A stretch of DNA of 64,000 nucleotides, taken from an uncultured Opitutaceae bacterium (GTDB lineage Bacteria > Verrucomicrobiota > Verrucomicrobiia > Opitutales > Opitutaceae). The notes beneath the pieces were generated by a model. It saw only the letters and a program-made list of their open reading frames with translations. It had not been told where the DNA came from and did no database searches. Where the stretch lies: contig CAITBM010000009.1 in the NCBI GenBank assembly GCA_903890485.1, positions 62,001 to 126,000 of the forward strand, in the 5' to 3' direction. The number at the start of each line of letters is the position of its first letter. Position 1 is the stretch's first letter. Below, one piece after another: positions 35,101-42,207 of this stretch. The position numbers were made by a program, and so were the translations under genes.

Positions 35101-36064
35101 GGCGATCTGCCAGCGCCTCTGCCAGCTGATGAACGGCGACATCCGGGTCGAAAGCTCCCCCGGCAAGGGATCGACCTTCACGGTGGCGATCATGACGGAC
35201 GCGGCGCAGCGCCCCCCGGAGATCTCAGCTCCCCCATTCGCCGGAATCGACCTGAAGGGATGCCTCGCGCTTTGCATCGAGGACAACCCGATCACTCGGG
35301 CGCGCCTGAGGACACTCTTCGACCTCCTGGGTGCCACCTGCGCCTTCGCGAACGACTCCGAGGCCGCGATCGAGCTGTCCCCGACCCTCCCCACCCAGCC
35401 TGCAATCTTGATCCTCGACCTGCCGGAGTTCGAGAGCCAGCGCGCCCTGGACCTCGCCGCCGCGATCAAGTGCCCGAGGCTCGTGCTCTTCCGGCTTGGC
35501 CAGATCCCGCCGCCGGCTCCGAACGACGGGCTTCCCTACGCTACCCTATCCAAGCCGATCAAGACCGCGCCCTTCTACCAGGCGCTCGCCCTCCTCGGCC
35601 ACCGCACGGGAAGCGGCGGCATCGTCGTTCAGTCGCGCAACGAGACCCGCCCCATTGCAGAGGAGATCCCGCTCAGCGTGCTCCTGGCGGAGGACAACGC
35701 CGTCAACCAGAAGGTGGCGCTGCGCTTCCTGGAACGCATGGGGTACAACGCCGATGCGGTCGGAAACGGCCTGGAGGCCGTCAATGCCTTCCAAAACCGA
35801 GACTACGACCTGGTGCTCATGGATCTCCAGATGCCCGAGATGGACGGCCTGGAGGCGAGCCGCAGGATCCGAAGGACACTCCCGGCGGATCGCCAGCCGA
35901 AGATCATCGCGCTCACGGCCAACGCCATGCAGGGCGACCGCGAGATCTGCCTGGATGCGGGAATGGACGACTACATCTCGAAGCCCGTCAAGATGCACGA
36001 GATCGTGGCGGCCATTCGGCGCCAGTTCCCGAAAGGAAGGATCGTTCCGACGGCTAAGGAGTGA
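32108..36064 (+). CDS. Hybrid sensor histidine kinase with CHASE-like, two PAS and two receiver domains
   Basis: 1318 residues from ATG 32108 (GTG 32039 gives 1341). About seven hydrophobic helices span the first 255 residues, followed by an extracytoplasmic CHASE-like domain ('SDAASL'-type region to ~470) and another helix (ALVGGLAITLLLGFTL). Then come two PAS domains (about 525-640 and 665-770), HisKA with the phospho-accepting His807 in SHEIRTPMNGVIGM, and an HATPase domain ('NLVNNAIKFT', 'DTGIGIP', 'GTGLGLAIC'). The first receiver (about 1075-1190) keeps its Asp and Lys but lacks the usual Thr/Ser; the second has Asp1239 in LMDLQMPEMDG and SKPVKMHE. Signal and output are unknown. It overlaps the convergent sulfatase gene by 11 nt. 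Confidence 0.9.
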   Translation: MDHVNTLPRRSWIERVSLALAVILMGIGLVSIFCWFLRLDRLVEPIEHKAPIMFNEGLCFLALGAALLGRELKSPRAAWAALGAAVVGGLTALEGILGIDLKIDELLARDSLLVDTVQPGRGSVIAACCITAAGVALFWRISEKRARERLFAEAVSGSVLASVGFSTILGYAFELPAVYNWGTNTALSVATAAALLAAGLALLVLAWRESLKDEGGPPAWMPMPFVIGSLTLTLIFWIGLRDSEMSNLDAKTAAAADQVATSIKSAIDQQMNMLDRMARNGADNPDTNLVAWQTDAASLFDDAKELGCDSISLIDVVDTRLLTRWVYPTPDKAPAVKFDHALDTRRREAIETARAKNGPELTSLSEAIGKKKGYGFVIYAPIGRSGSPSHYAAAEYIYARFFATLYKQLKLGPSYELFVTVGRTEVYSSVLSEKGTVSLPKEKVYPNLFDQRVRLGLSPTPELLISNKRYLPEMALVGGLAITLLLGFTLHLARRARAGQYLSELSNKRLVAENEERRRIEARLKVSDERLRLALDSTQIGIFEWNVPKGHVYYSPGLWGLLGYEHARMPSTLEVWQSLIHPDDIPVYRKRTESQLNGVASFIDPEYRVRARTGDWRWVYMRSKSVLAGPNGRPTRIIGTVQDITTRRESEQALRESQAEARKLSLVASKTDNLVVIGSADGKIEWVNSAFCRVMEYTLEEVVGKDPGTLLSGPDTDAAQSDLIRNEIAKGNGTNTEIVHYSKSGRKYYLHLEVQVVRNQAGQVENFIAIENDITSRVETENQLRRAKAEADFASRAKSEFLASMSHEIRTPMNGVIGMTSILTETSLTAEQRDFVNTIRTSGEALLTIINDILDFSKIESGKMELEKAPFELALCVEEALDLFAPTAAAKRLEIGYHVEPDVPPWIVGDVTRLRQIIVNLVNNAIKFTPTGSISIQVRRIPLDASVRATPAGRMRLEITVQDTGIGIPPDRIDRLFKAFSQVDSSTTRKYVGTGLGLAICQRLCQLMNGDIRVESSPGKGSTFTVAIMTDAAQRPPEISAPPFAGIDLKGCLALCIEDNPITRARLRTLFDLLGATCAFANDSEAAIELSPTLPTQPAILILDLPEFESQRALDLAAAIKCPRLVLFRLGQIPPPAPNDGLPYATLSKPIKTAPFYQALALLGHRTGSGGIVVQSRNETRPIAEEIPLSVLLAEDNAVNQKVALRFLERMGYNADAVGNGLEAVNAFQNRDYDLVLMDLQMPEMDGLEASRRIRRTLPADRQPKIIALTANAMQGDREICLDAGMDDYISKPVKMHEIVAAIRRQFPKGRIVPTAKE

Positions 36065-37247
36065 GCAGGCCCAGGAGCGAGCGGATCTCCGCGGCGTGCC
36101 GCGGGTCGCCCACCAGGTTGCTTGTCTCCAGGGGATCGCTCTCGAGGTTGAAGTAGAGCCACGGGACGCCGGACCCATCCACGACGAGCTTTCGGCCCGC
36201 AGTGCGGATCCCGTCCCAGACCCGGTCGCACTGGTCGGGCAGCGGGACCACCGTGGGCATCGATATTCGCGAAGAGGACTGGGGCGGCGACCATCCGTCC
36301 AGTCCATCAGCCCAGGCGCGCGCCAGGCTGGGAAGCTCAACGAGGGAGACCGGGGCATCCCGGAACCGCCGGTCCACAGGGCCCCTGACGACCAGCGGGA
36401 CCCGGATGCTCTCCTCGTGGGGCCATCCCTTTCGGAACAACCCGTGCGAGCCGTGCATGTCTCCGTGGACCGAGGTCGCAACGACCAAGGTCTGAACGGG
36501 AAGACCCCCTATGAGGGAGCCGATCGCACGGTCAGTTGCCTCGATGTGCGCGTAGTACCCGCTGAGTTCACGGCGGGCCCTCTCCTGGACCGCCGGATCC
36601 CCCGGCACGTTCCCGCGCAGGAGGATCAGGGCGGGGTCCGGGCGCGAGGGGCCGGGGCACGGCGCGTCGTAGGGAGGGTGAGGCGCCTCCAGGCTCACGA
36701 CGGCAAACCAAGGGGACCGCAGGGAACCGAGGGCCTCAAGCGCACGGCGACAGACCACGTCGCTCTGGTAGCCCTCAAAGCGGACGGGCTCGGGAAGCCG
36801 GGTTCCATGGAGCCAGGGATCGTTCAGCTGGAACCCGCTCTCGAAGCCCTCCCAGAAGGTGAATCCACCCCGGTTCGCCTCGGGGACGACCATTCTCGCG
36901 TGGGCGTCGCCCACAAGCTTCTCGCCCCTGTCCCTGTTCGCCAGGTGCCATTTTCCGAAGAAGGCCGTGGCATACGAGCGTCCGTTGAGCTCGTGGGCCA
37001 GGGTGCGGGCCCCCACCGGCAGGGGGTCAAAGTAGTCCCGGATCCCGTTTTCCGGGGAGCGCACGCCAGTCAGGAGCGCCGCCCGGGCCTGGGGACCGAA
37101 GGGGTGCGGTGTCACCGCCTGGGTGAAGGAGACGCCGGCTTCCGCCAGGGCGTCCATCGCCGGCGTACGGGCGTTAACATCCCCCGCGTGCCCCAACGCC
37201 TGCGCCCTCCACTGGGTGGTCACGATCCATAGGATGTTCGGGGGCAT
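36054..37247 (-). CDS. Sulfatase-fold protein lacking key catalytic residues (probable pseudoenzyme)
   Basis: 397 residues with the sulfatase/alkaline-phosphatase fold: start PPNILWIVTTQWRAQALGH, 'FFGKWHLA', 'VVSLEAPHPPYD', 'HGDMHGSHGLFRKGWPHEES', 'IRVPLVVRGP'. Three normally essential positions are changed. The N-terminal metal Asp pair (TDQQR type) reads TTQW (Thr11). The formylglycine motif C/S-x-P-x-R reads PHPFGPQAR (residues 47-55) with no Cys or Ser. The metal Asp before HG reads SVHG (Val260). Lys99, His101, His190, His261 and Lys273 are kept. The fold is probably intact but sulfate-ester cleavage by the usual mechanism is not possible. No signal peptide is seen, so it is cytoplasmic. 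Confidence 0.85.
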   Translation of the reverse strand: MPPNILWIVTTQWRAQALGHAGDVNARTPAMDALAEAGVSFTQAVTPHPFGPQARAALLTGVRSPENGIRDYFDPLPVGARTLAHELNGRSYATAFFGKWHLANRDRGEKLVGDAHARMVVPEANRGGFTFWEGFESGFQLNDPWLHGTRLPEPVRFEGYQSDVVCRRALEALGSLRSPWFAVVSLEAPHPPYDAPCPGPSRPDPALILLRGNVPGDPAVQERARRELSGYYAHIEATDRAIGSLIGGLPVQTLVVATSVHGDMHGSHGLFRKGWPHEESIRVPLVVRGPVDRRFRDAPVSLVELPSLARAWADGLDGWSPPQSSSRISMPTVVPLPDQCDRVWDGIRTAGRKLVVDGSGVPWLYFNLESDPLETSNLVGDPRHAAEIRSLLGLLTP

Positions 37248-37342
37248 GGCGGAGTTTGCGCGGGCGGGGGGTTGTCGCCCCCCTCGCGCAACTACAGAGG
37301 CTTAATTGTCCGCGTGCAACCCAGCGCGGGCAGTCATCCCCA

Positions 37343-38734
37343 TCACTGCAGCTCGATGGGGAGCTGCATGATCCGCGACGAGAGTGAATCGATCAGGGAG
37401 GCCGTGTGCTGGCCGGGCTTCTCGTCGCCCGTGAACAGGGTCGCCGTGGGGGCAAAATTTCCCAGAAGGACGCAGTAGTCGTTGTTCACCATGATGCCCA
37501 GCAGTTCCCCGGTCTTGCTGAAGACAAGGTCGCCGCGAGTCGGCGCAAACTCGCCGAAGAGCCGCTTGAAAATCCGGTTGTCGACCCGGACATATCCCCG
37601 GTGCTCGGGGTCGATCTTGAACCCCAGCTGGCCGTAGCCATTGCCTGCGCCGCTGATCAGGACTGCCTCCGGGAACTTGAAGGGGTCGGCAGCCAGCGGG
37701 TAAACCTTTGCACCCAAGGCCGCGACCTGCCGCGCATCAACCGGAATCACCACGACCCTGGGGTCCGCCTCGAGGAACTGGACCTGCGCGGCGTTGGACC
37801 TGTAGTCCGGGGCGCGGTCGAAACGGACAGAGATCTTCTCCCAGTCCGAGCCGATCTCCCTGAGGGAGAATGGGGTGTCCTCGACCTCGAGGAGCGCGTA
37901 GACTTGCCGGCCATCGGTCGTGAACACGGTCTTTGACTCGCGCTCCCGGGTGTTCTTTCCGAACAGCCCCTTGCGGGTGGCCGAGAACGAGGCCCCGACC
38001 CGGTTGGCGAGAAAGTCGTTGTAGAGCACGTTCGGTGAAATGGGCCGGTTGTCCCGGATCTCGCGGGTGAGCGCACCCGAGTTCTCCGCCAGCTGCCCGA
38101 CTCCCTGCGCCAGCTGGTTGGTGGCCTGCTCGACCTTGACCCTCTCGGCGCGCTCGGTCTGCACCTGGCCGGCAAGGTCGCTAGCGCGGTTCGCCAGGTC
38201 CTGCTTCTCCCTTTCGCTGACCGCCACCGCGACGGTCAGGCCCTCGATCTGGCGTCGCGCCTCGGCCTGAGCCTTCTCCAGGGCGGCGAGAGCCTGTTTC
38301 TGCCGCTCGGCCTCGGCCTTCTTGTCCTCGAGCTCGCGCTGCAGCTGGGCAAGCTCGCTCCGGGTGAGTGAATTTTCCTGGGTGACGCCCTGGTACCTCA
38401 TGTTCAGGTCGGCCTGGGACCGCTGGGTGTCGACCAACTGGGCCGTGAGCCTCTGGCTCTCGGACTGCAGCTGGCCGAGGGTGCGCTCCCGGGCGGCGAG
38501 CGTCTGGTCGGACGACTGGAGCTTCTGCTCGAGCGCCTGCCGGGCGATCTGTTCCTCGGTGAGCGACTGCTTCATCGCCTCGACCAGGTCCTGGTCCTTC
38601 GTTGCCGCGTTGGCGGAAATCTCGTTCACCGGAGGCTGCCGCGGTCGGACGGGCTCCGCCCGCTCCCACCGCGTGAGCGCGATGAGGTTGAGGAAGAGGA
38701 AGTCTACGATGAAAAGGAGGAGCGTCTTGTTCAT
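37343..38734 (-). CDS. Coiled-coil membrane protein with acidic transmembrane residue; MotB/TolR-like partner candidate
   Basis: 463 residues. One N-terminal helix, NKTLLLFIVDFLFLNLIAL, holds a buried acidic residue (Asp11), placed as in ExbD/TolR/MotB (pattern FIDxxLxLLI). A long coiled coil covers about residues 50-225 (repeated LQREL, EAERQKQAL, AQAEARRQIE type heptads). The C-terminal 235 residues are a beta-rich globular domain; 'RGDLVFSKTGELLGIMVNND' recalls the last half of a trypsin-like fold but without a catalytic serine. Its ATG overlaps the stop of the upstream polytopic gene (ATGA). Together the two look like a proton-channel stator pair. No homologous family of known function is recognised; the reading is inference. 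Confidence 0.6.
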   Translation of the reverse strand: MNKTLLLFIVDFLFLNLIALTRWERAEPVRPRQPPVNEISANAATKDQDLVEAMKQSLTEEQIARQALEQKLQSSDQTLAARERTLGQLQSESQRLTAQLVDTQRSQADLNMRYQGVTQENSLTRSELAQLQRELEDKKAEAERQKQALAALEKAQAEARRQIEGLTVAVAVSEREKQDLANRASDLAGQVQTERAERVKVEQATNQLAQGVGQLAENSGALTREIRDNRPISPNVLYNDFLANRVGASFSATRKGLFGKNTRERESKTVFTTDGRQVYALLEVEDTPFSLREIGSDWEKISVRFDRAPDYRSNAAQVQFLEADPRVVVIPVDARQVAALGAKVYPLAADPFKFPEAVLISGAGNGYGQLGFKIDPEHRGYVRVDNRIFKRLFGEFAPTRGDLVFSKTGELLGIMVNNDYCVLLGNFAPTATLFTGDEKPGQHTASLIDSLSSRIMQLPIELQ

Positions 38735-40404
38735 AGCGCGACGGGCGCCGGGGTCTGCCTCTGGCCCTCAAGGATCAGGCGGCGCTTGAAGCCCCTCACA
38801 TGCCGGATCTTGACCAGGGCGACGCAGATGATGCCGAAGAGATTCGACGAGTAGGCGGCGAGCAGGTTGGGCTCGATGACCCCGACAACCTGGAGGACGA
38901 GGGCGGCCGCGGTTCCCATCATCCCGACGTACAGGCCGCTGTCGAAGAGGTTCTCCTCATTCTCCATGAGGCGCAGCTTGAGGGACGGTGATGCGTCCTG
39001 GCTCTCAATCTCACGGATCTTGCGGAGGCAGGCCATGTACATGGCGACCTGGAGGGCGGCGAATATGCCGATCGATACAAGTGTGGAGGTTTCCATAGTG
39101 ACGGGTTTTGAAGTCTGGGATGTTTTCTCAGCCTGGGTTGAGGTGGCTGCGAGCATGGGGATCGTTATCCTGAGCCGGTATTCGGAAGTGGGCGCCGCCT
39201 TCAGGAGGAAGGGTTCAGTGGCGACAATGAGAAGCGCCGACATGACGACCGCAAGGATGCCGGCCCGGGCGTGCTGCTGGGCCCCGCTCTCGCTCCTGCG
39301 CCCGGCCGGCTCCACGATCCAGAGGTCAAGGCCACGCAGCAGGAAAAACAGCCCGAGGAAGTAGCCCGCGTACTTGGCCGTCAGCATCAGCCGCGGATGC
39401 TCGAGCACGAGTGCGGCCGCTGCACCCATGGCCGGCCCTGGCGAGCGGTTCACGGGGACGGCTCGCTGCAGGAGTAGGTTCACGGCTCCCTGGCCCTCCG
39501 ACAGCGCCGTCTTCAGGTCCTCGGACCCGGCCTTGCCGAAACGAATCAGGTAGGTGGCGACGCGGTCGGCGGAATCGGAGAGGAGCGCGGCCGTGTAGAT
39601 GTACGGCAGCTGGTCGGGGGCCACCCGGGACAGGTGCGCGTATTCCCCCACGGTGCGGACGCTGTCAGTGCGCCTCAGGAGCTCAGAAAGCTGCGTCCAG
39701 TCGAGGCGGCGGCCGAGCGAGAGAAGGTCGAGGTAGAAGCCTTCGAGGTCGCCGAGTTCGTTGCGCTGCACCGCCGTTTCAGCGAGCGCCCGGACCTCGC
39801 GCTGCAGGGGCGGCGAGAGCCGCTCGCCCTGGTACAGGAGCCCCGTGAGGAGAATGAGCGCTTCGAGGGGCTGCCCGCCGGGCCTTGCTGCGGGAACGAA
39901 ACGGCCCGTCGAGGCGACGTCGTGGGTCTTAAGCACCGCCTGGACTCCGATGGATCCCGAGTTGGAGAGGTAGGTGCGCGCCGTCTCCCTCGCGTGGTCG
40001 GGGATCAGGAAGGTGACAACCGGGGTGCTCGCCGCATGCGGCGTCTTCTGACGCAGGTTGAAGAGGGGGTCCAGCGCAGGATCCCAGCCGCCCCAGGCGA
40101 GAAGGGAGGGTTGCCTTGAGGAGACGTCCGACACGGCGCGCTCCAAGGCGGGGGCCCGGGGGTCGCCGATTCCCTTGGCGACATCAAGGACGAGGACGGC
40201 GGGTCCTATCTTTTCCGAGTCCACCAGGTCGCGGCCGAAGGCTGCGACCGAGGGCGTCCCCGCGCCGGCCGAGCGCAGGAGGCCGCGGCTCACGGACTTG
40301 AGGCTCACCGGCAGCAGCCAGGCCAGAATCGCAAGCACCACGCCCACGGCCACGAGCGCGGGGGCTGAAGCGGGGATCCTATGGGCCTCGTCTGGGGGAC
40401 TCAT
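38731..40404 (-). CDS. Polytopic membrane protein, MotA/TolQ/ExbB-like C-terminus
   Basis: 557 residues from ATG 40404 (frame open to 40467). One N-terminal helix (ALVAVGVVLAILAWLLPVSL) and a long soluble part (about 40-330) come first. Then four helices: LTAKYAGYFLGLFFLLRGL, ILAVVMSALLIVATEPFLL, LVSIGIFAALQVAMYMACL, and a final hairpin. That hairpin reads LYVGMMGTAAALVLQVVG (GxxGT at 494-498) then NLLAAYSSNLFGIICVALV and a basic tail, which is the arrangement of TolQ/ExbB/MotA helices (GLLGTVxG ... ALxxTxxGlxvAI). It is translationally coupled to a partner with an acidic transmembrane residue. Divergent from def with 69 nt between. Function unknown; a proton-driven motor is the working idea. 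Confidence 0.6.
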   Translation of the reverse strand: MSPPDEAHRIPASAPALVAVGVVLAILAWLLPVSLKSVSRGLLRSAGAGTPSVAAFGRDLVDSEKIGPAVLVLDVAKGIGDPRAPALERAVSDVSSRQPSLLAWGGWDPALDPLFNLRQKTPHAASTPVVTFLIPDHARETARTYLSNSGSIGVQAVLKTHDVASTGRFVPAARPGGQPLEALILLTGLLYQGERLSPPLQREVRALAETAVQRNELGDLEGFYLDLLSLGRRLDWTQLSELLRRTDSVRTVGEYAHLSRVAPDQLPYIYTAALLSDSADRVATYLIRFGKAGSEDLKTALSEGQGAVNLLLQRAVPVNRSPGPAMGAAAALVLEHPRLMLTAKYAGYFLGLFFLLRGLDLWIVEPAGRRSESGAQQHARAGILAVVMSALLIVATEPFLLKAAPTSEYRLRITIPMLAATSTQAEKTSQTSKPVTMETSTLVSIGIFAALQVAMYMACLRKIREIESQDASPSLKLRLMENEENLFDSGLYVGMMGTAAALVLQVVGVIEPNLLAAYSSNLFGIICVALVKIRHVRGFKRRLILEGQRQTPAPVAL

Positions 40405-40431
40405 ACGCTGAGCTGAAGTATTGATTTGCGG

Positions 40432-40445
40432 GCCCGAAAGCGGGC
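40432..40445 (+). promoter_or_regulatory. Small hairpin in the def / motor-gene divergent promoter region
   Basis: GCCCG-AAAG-CGGGC (40432-40445) lies midway between the divergent starts at 40404 and 40474. TTTATA (about 40454) is a possible -10 for def. The hairpin could be an operator shared by both directions or a 5' stem in the def mRNA; nothing decides between these. Confidence 0.3.
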
Positions 40446-40473
40446 TATCACGCTTTATAAACTCCACCGACCG

Positions 40474-41049
40474 ATGTCCTTGGAAATTGTTCGATACAAC
40501 GATCTAGTTTTACGCAAGAAAGGCGAGAAAATCACCGTTTTCGACGCCCGTCTGGCGGCGCTTGCCGATGCCATGATCGAAACGATGCACGAGGCGGCCG
40601 GGATTGGGCTGGCGGCCCAGCAGGTCGGCCACGCCATCCAGATGTGCGTCGTCGACCTGAGGGGGGCCGAGGCGGAGTTCGACTGGAAGCTCGACGGGGC
40701 GAAGCCGCCGTTGGAGCTGTTTATGCCGATGGTGGTGGTCAATCCCAAGGTCACGGTGGCCCGGAAGACCCCGACGGCCTCCCTAGAGGAAGGGTGCCTG
40801 TCCTTTCCGGAGATCCGCGGCGAGGTCGTCAGGGCGAGGATCATTTCCGTCAAGTTCCAGGACCAGTCCGGCCTTCACCACACGCTGGACTGCACCGGCC
40901 TCTTTGCCCGTTGCATCCTCCATGAGGTGGATCACCTGAACGGCATCCTCTTCATTGACAGGATGGAGGGCGAGGTGCGCGCCTCGATCGAGGAGGCGGT
41001 CAAGGCACTTGCCCGGCAGACCAAGGCGGTTTCGGCCTCCCCTCCGTGA
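40474..41049 (+). CDS. def: Peptide deformylase
   Basis: 191 residues from ATG 40474 (MSLEIVRYNDLVLRKKG, typical start; the longer frame from 40426 is not needed). It removes the N-formyl group from new proteins. The three signature motifs are present: GIGLAAQQVG (motif 1), EEGCLSFPEI (motif 2, metal ligand Cys) and HEVDHLNG (motif 3, two metal His and catalytic Glu). Fe2+-type enzyme, cytoplasmic. Its TGA overlaps the GTG start of the cobalamin adenosyltransferase (GTGA). fmt, the usual partner, is not in the window. Confidence 0.96.
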   Translation: MSLEIVRYNDLVLRKKGEKITVFDARLAALADAMIETMHEAAGIGLAAQQVGHAIQMCVVDLRGAEAEFDWKLDGAKPPLELFMPMVVVNPKVTVARKTPTASLEEGCLSFPEIRGEVVRARIISVKFQDQSGLHHTLDCTGLFARCILHEVDHLNGILFIDRMEGEVRASIEEAVKALARQTKAVSASPP

Positions 41050-41591
41050 GCATAGCCACCGGCAAGGGCGACCTGGGTACAACGGGCCTCCTCTATGGCC
41101 AGCGCGTCCCTAAGGATCATCCCCAGATCGAGGCCGTTGGCGCTTTCGATGCCCTGAATGTGGAAGTAGGGGCGGCGCGCCTGGTCTCCGAATCCCCGAG
41201 GGTCCGACTGCTCCTGTCGGACATCCAGCGGTGCCTGGTGGCGCTCATGGGCGAGGTGTCGACCGCCGAGCCGGACGCGGAGCGCCACTCCCAGTCCGAC
41301 TTCGCGCGGCTGCAGGACTCGGATCTCGGCGCGCTCGACCGGGCGATCGCCGATCTCGAGTCGCGCAGCCTTCGCCTGGACGGTTGGGCGACCCCGGGAT
41401 CAAACCCTGTTTCCCTGGCCTTCGACCGGGCGCGCGTCGCGGCGAGGACCGCGGAGAGGCGCCTCTGCTCGGTCAATGCGGCTGGCCGGAGCCTGCGCCC
41501 GCTCCTCCTGAGGTGGTCAAACCGGCTTTCCGACCTTTTGTGGCTCCTCGCACGGGAGAGCGATTCCCAGGCTAACGACGGCGGCGCTTGA
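41046..41591 (+). CDS. Cob(I)alamin adenosyltransferase, PduO type
   Basis: 181 residues. It transfers the adenosyl group of ATP to cob(I)alamin to make coenzyme B12. The N-terminal ATP loop reads TGKGDLGTTGLLYG, followed by 'RVPKDHPQIEAVGAFDALN' and the helical bundle with the conserved 'FDRARVAARTAERRL' (Arg residues for ATP) and 'LRWSNRLSDLLWLLAR'. It is the PduO-type trimeric enzyme, not CobA/BtuR. GTG start overlaps def. The next gene encodes a DUF6580-type membrane protein, 34 nt on, which suggests shared regulation. No B12 synthesis genes are near, so the organism may salvage cobalamin. Confidence 0.92.
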   Translation: MSIATGKGDLGTTGLLYGQRVPKDHPQIEAVGAFDALNVEVGAARLVSESPRVRLLLSDIQRCLVALMGEVSTAEPDAERHSQSDFARLQDSDLGALDRAIADLESRSLRLDGWATPGSNPVSLAFDRARVAARTAERRLCSVNAAGRSLRPLLLRWSNRLSDLLWLLARESDSQANDGGA

Positions 41592-41625
41592 AATCCGCGG
41601 CCCGTCGCCCCATACGTTTGGAACC

Positions 41626-42207
41626 ATGCCCTTCGCGATCCTGGTCCTTGTCCTAGCCGCTGGTTGGCGCGTCTTCGCGCTCTATGTCCCCGAGCTCAGC
41701 AATTTTTCCCCGCTGATGGCCCTGGCATTCTGCTCAGGGGCCTATACCCGCAACCGGGCGATGTGGGTGGCTCCGTTCGCGGCGCTCGTGCTTTCGGACC
41801 TCTACATCGACCACTACTATGCGACCGTCTACCACTACCAGTGGAGCCTGGCGGGCGCCGGGCTGCGCACGCTCTGCTTTGTCGCGGCACTCGGACTCGG
41901 CGTCCTGGTGTCGCGCCGCAGAAACTGGCTGAACCTGCTGGGCGGTGCACTCGCAGGCTCGATGCTTTTCTACCTGGTCACGAACACCGCCTCTTGGGCG
42001 GGGGACATGGGCTATGCCCACACGGCAGCGGGCTGGTGGCAGGCTGTAACCGTGGGTCATCCAGAGTTCTACCCCACCCTCTTCTTCTTTCGGAACACGC
42101 TCGCGAGCGACCTGCTTTTCACCGGGTGCTTCGCCCTCGCGATGGAGTATGCCTCGCTCCGCCGGGGGGACCCGAGCCTTCTCGGGCTAAAGCAGGTCAG
42201 CCGCTAA
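41626..42207 (+). CDS. DUF6580-like putative transport protein
   Basis: 193 residues, mostly membrane helices. The N-terminal part reads 'RVFALYVPELSNFSPLMALA', then 'FCSGAYTRNRAMWVAPFAALVLSDLYID', which is the typical opening of the DUF6580 family of putative transporters related in layout to ECF substrate-binding (S) components. Five to six helices are visible; 'LLGGALAGSMLFYLVTNTASWA' is the central conserved region. No ATPase or energising subunit is nearby. The neighbour upstream is a cobalamin adenosyltransferase, so a corrinoid or precursor is a guess at the substrate. It overlaps the convergent phoH gene by 21 nt. Confidence 0.72.
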   Translation: MPFAILVLVLAAGWRVFALYVPELSNFSPLMALAFCSGAYTRNRAMWVAPFAALVLSDLYIDHYYATVYHYQWSLAGAGLRTLCFVAALGLGVLVSRRRNWLNLLGGALAGSMLFYLVTNTASWAGDMGYAHTAAGWWQAVTVGHPEFYPTLFFFRNTLASDLLFTGCFALAMEYASLRRGDPSLLGLKQVSR

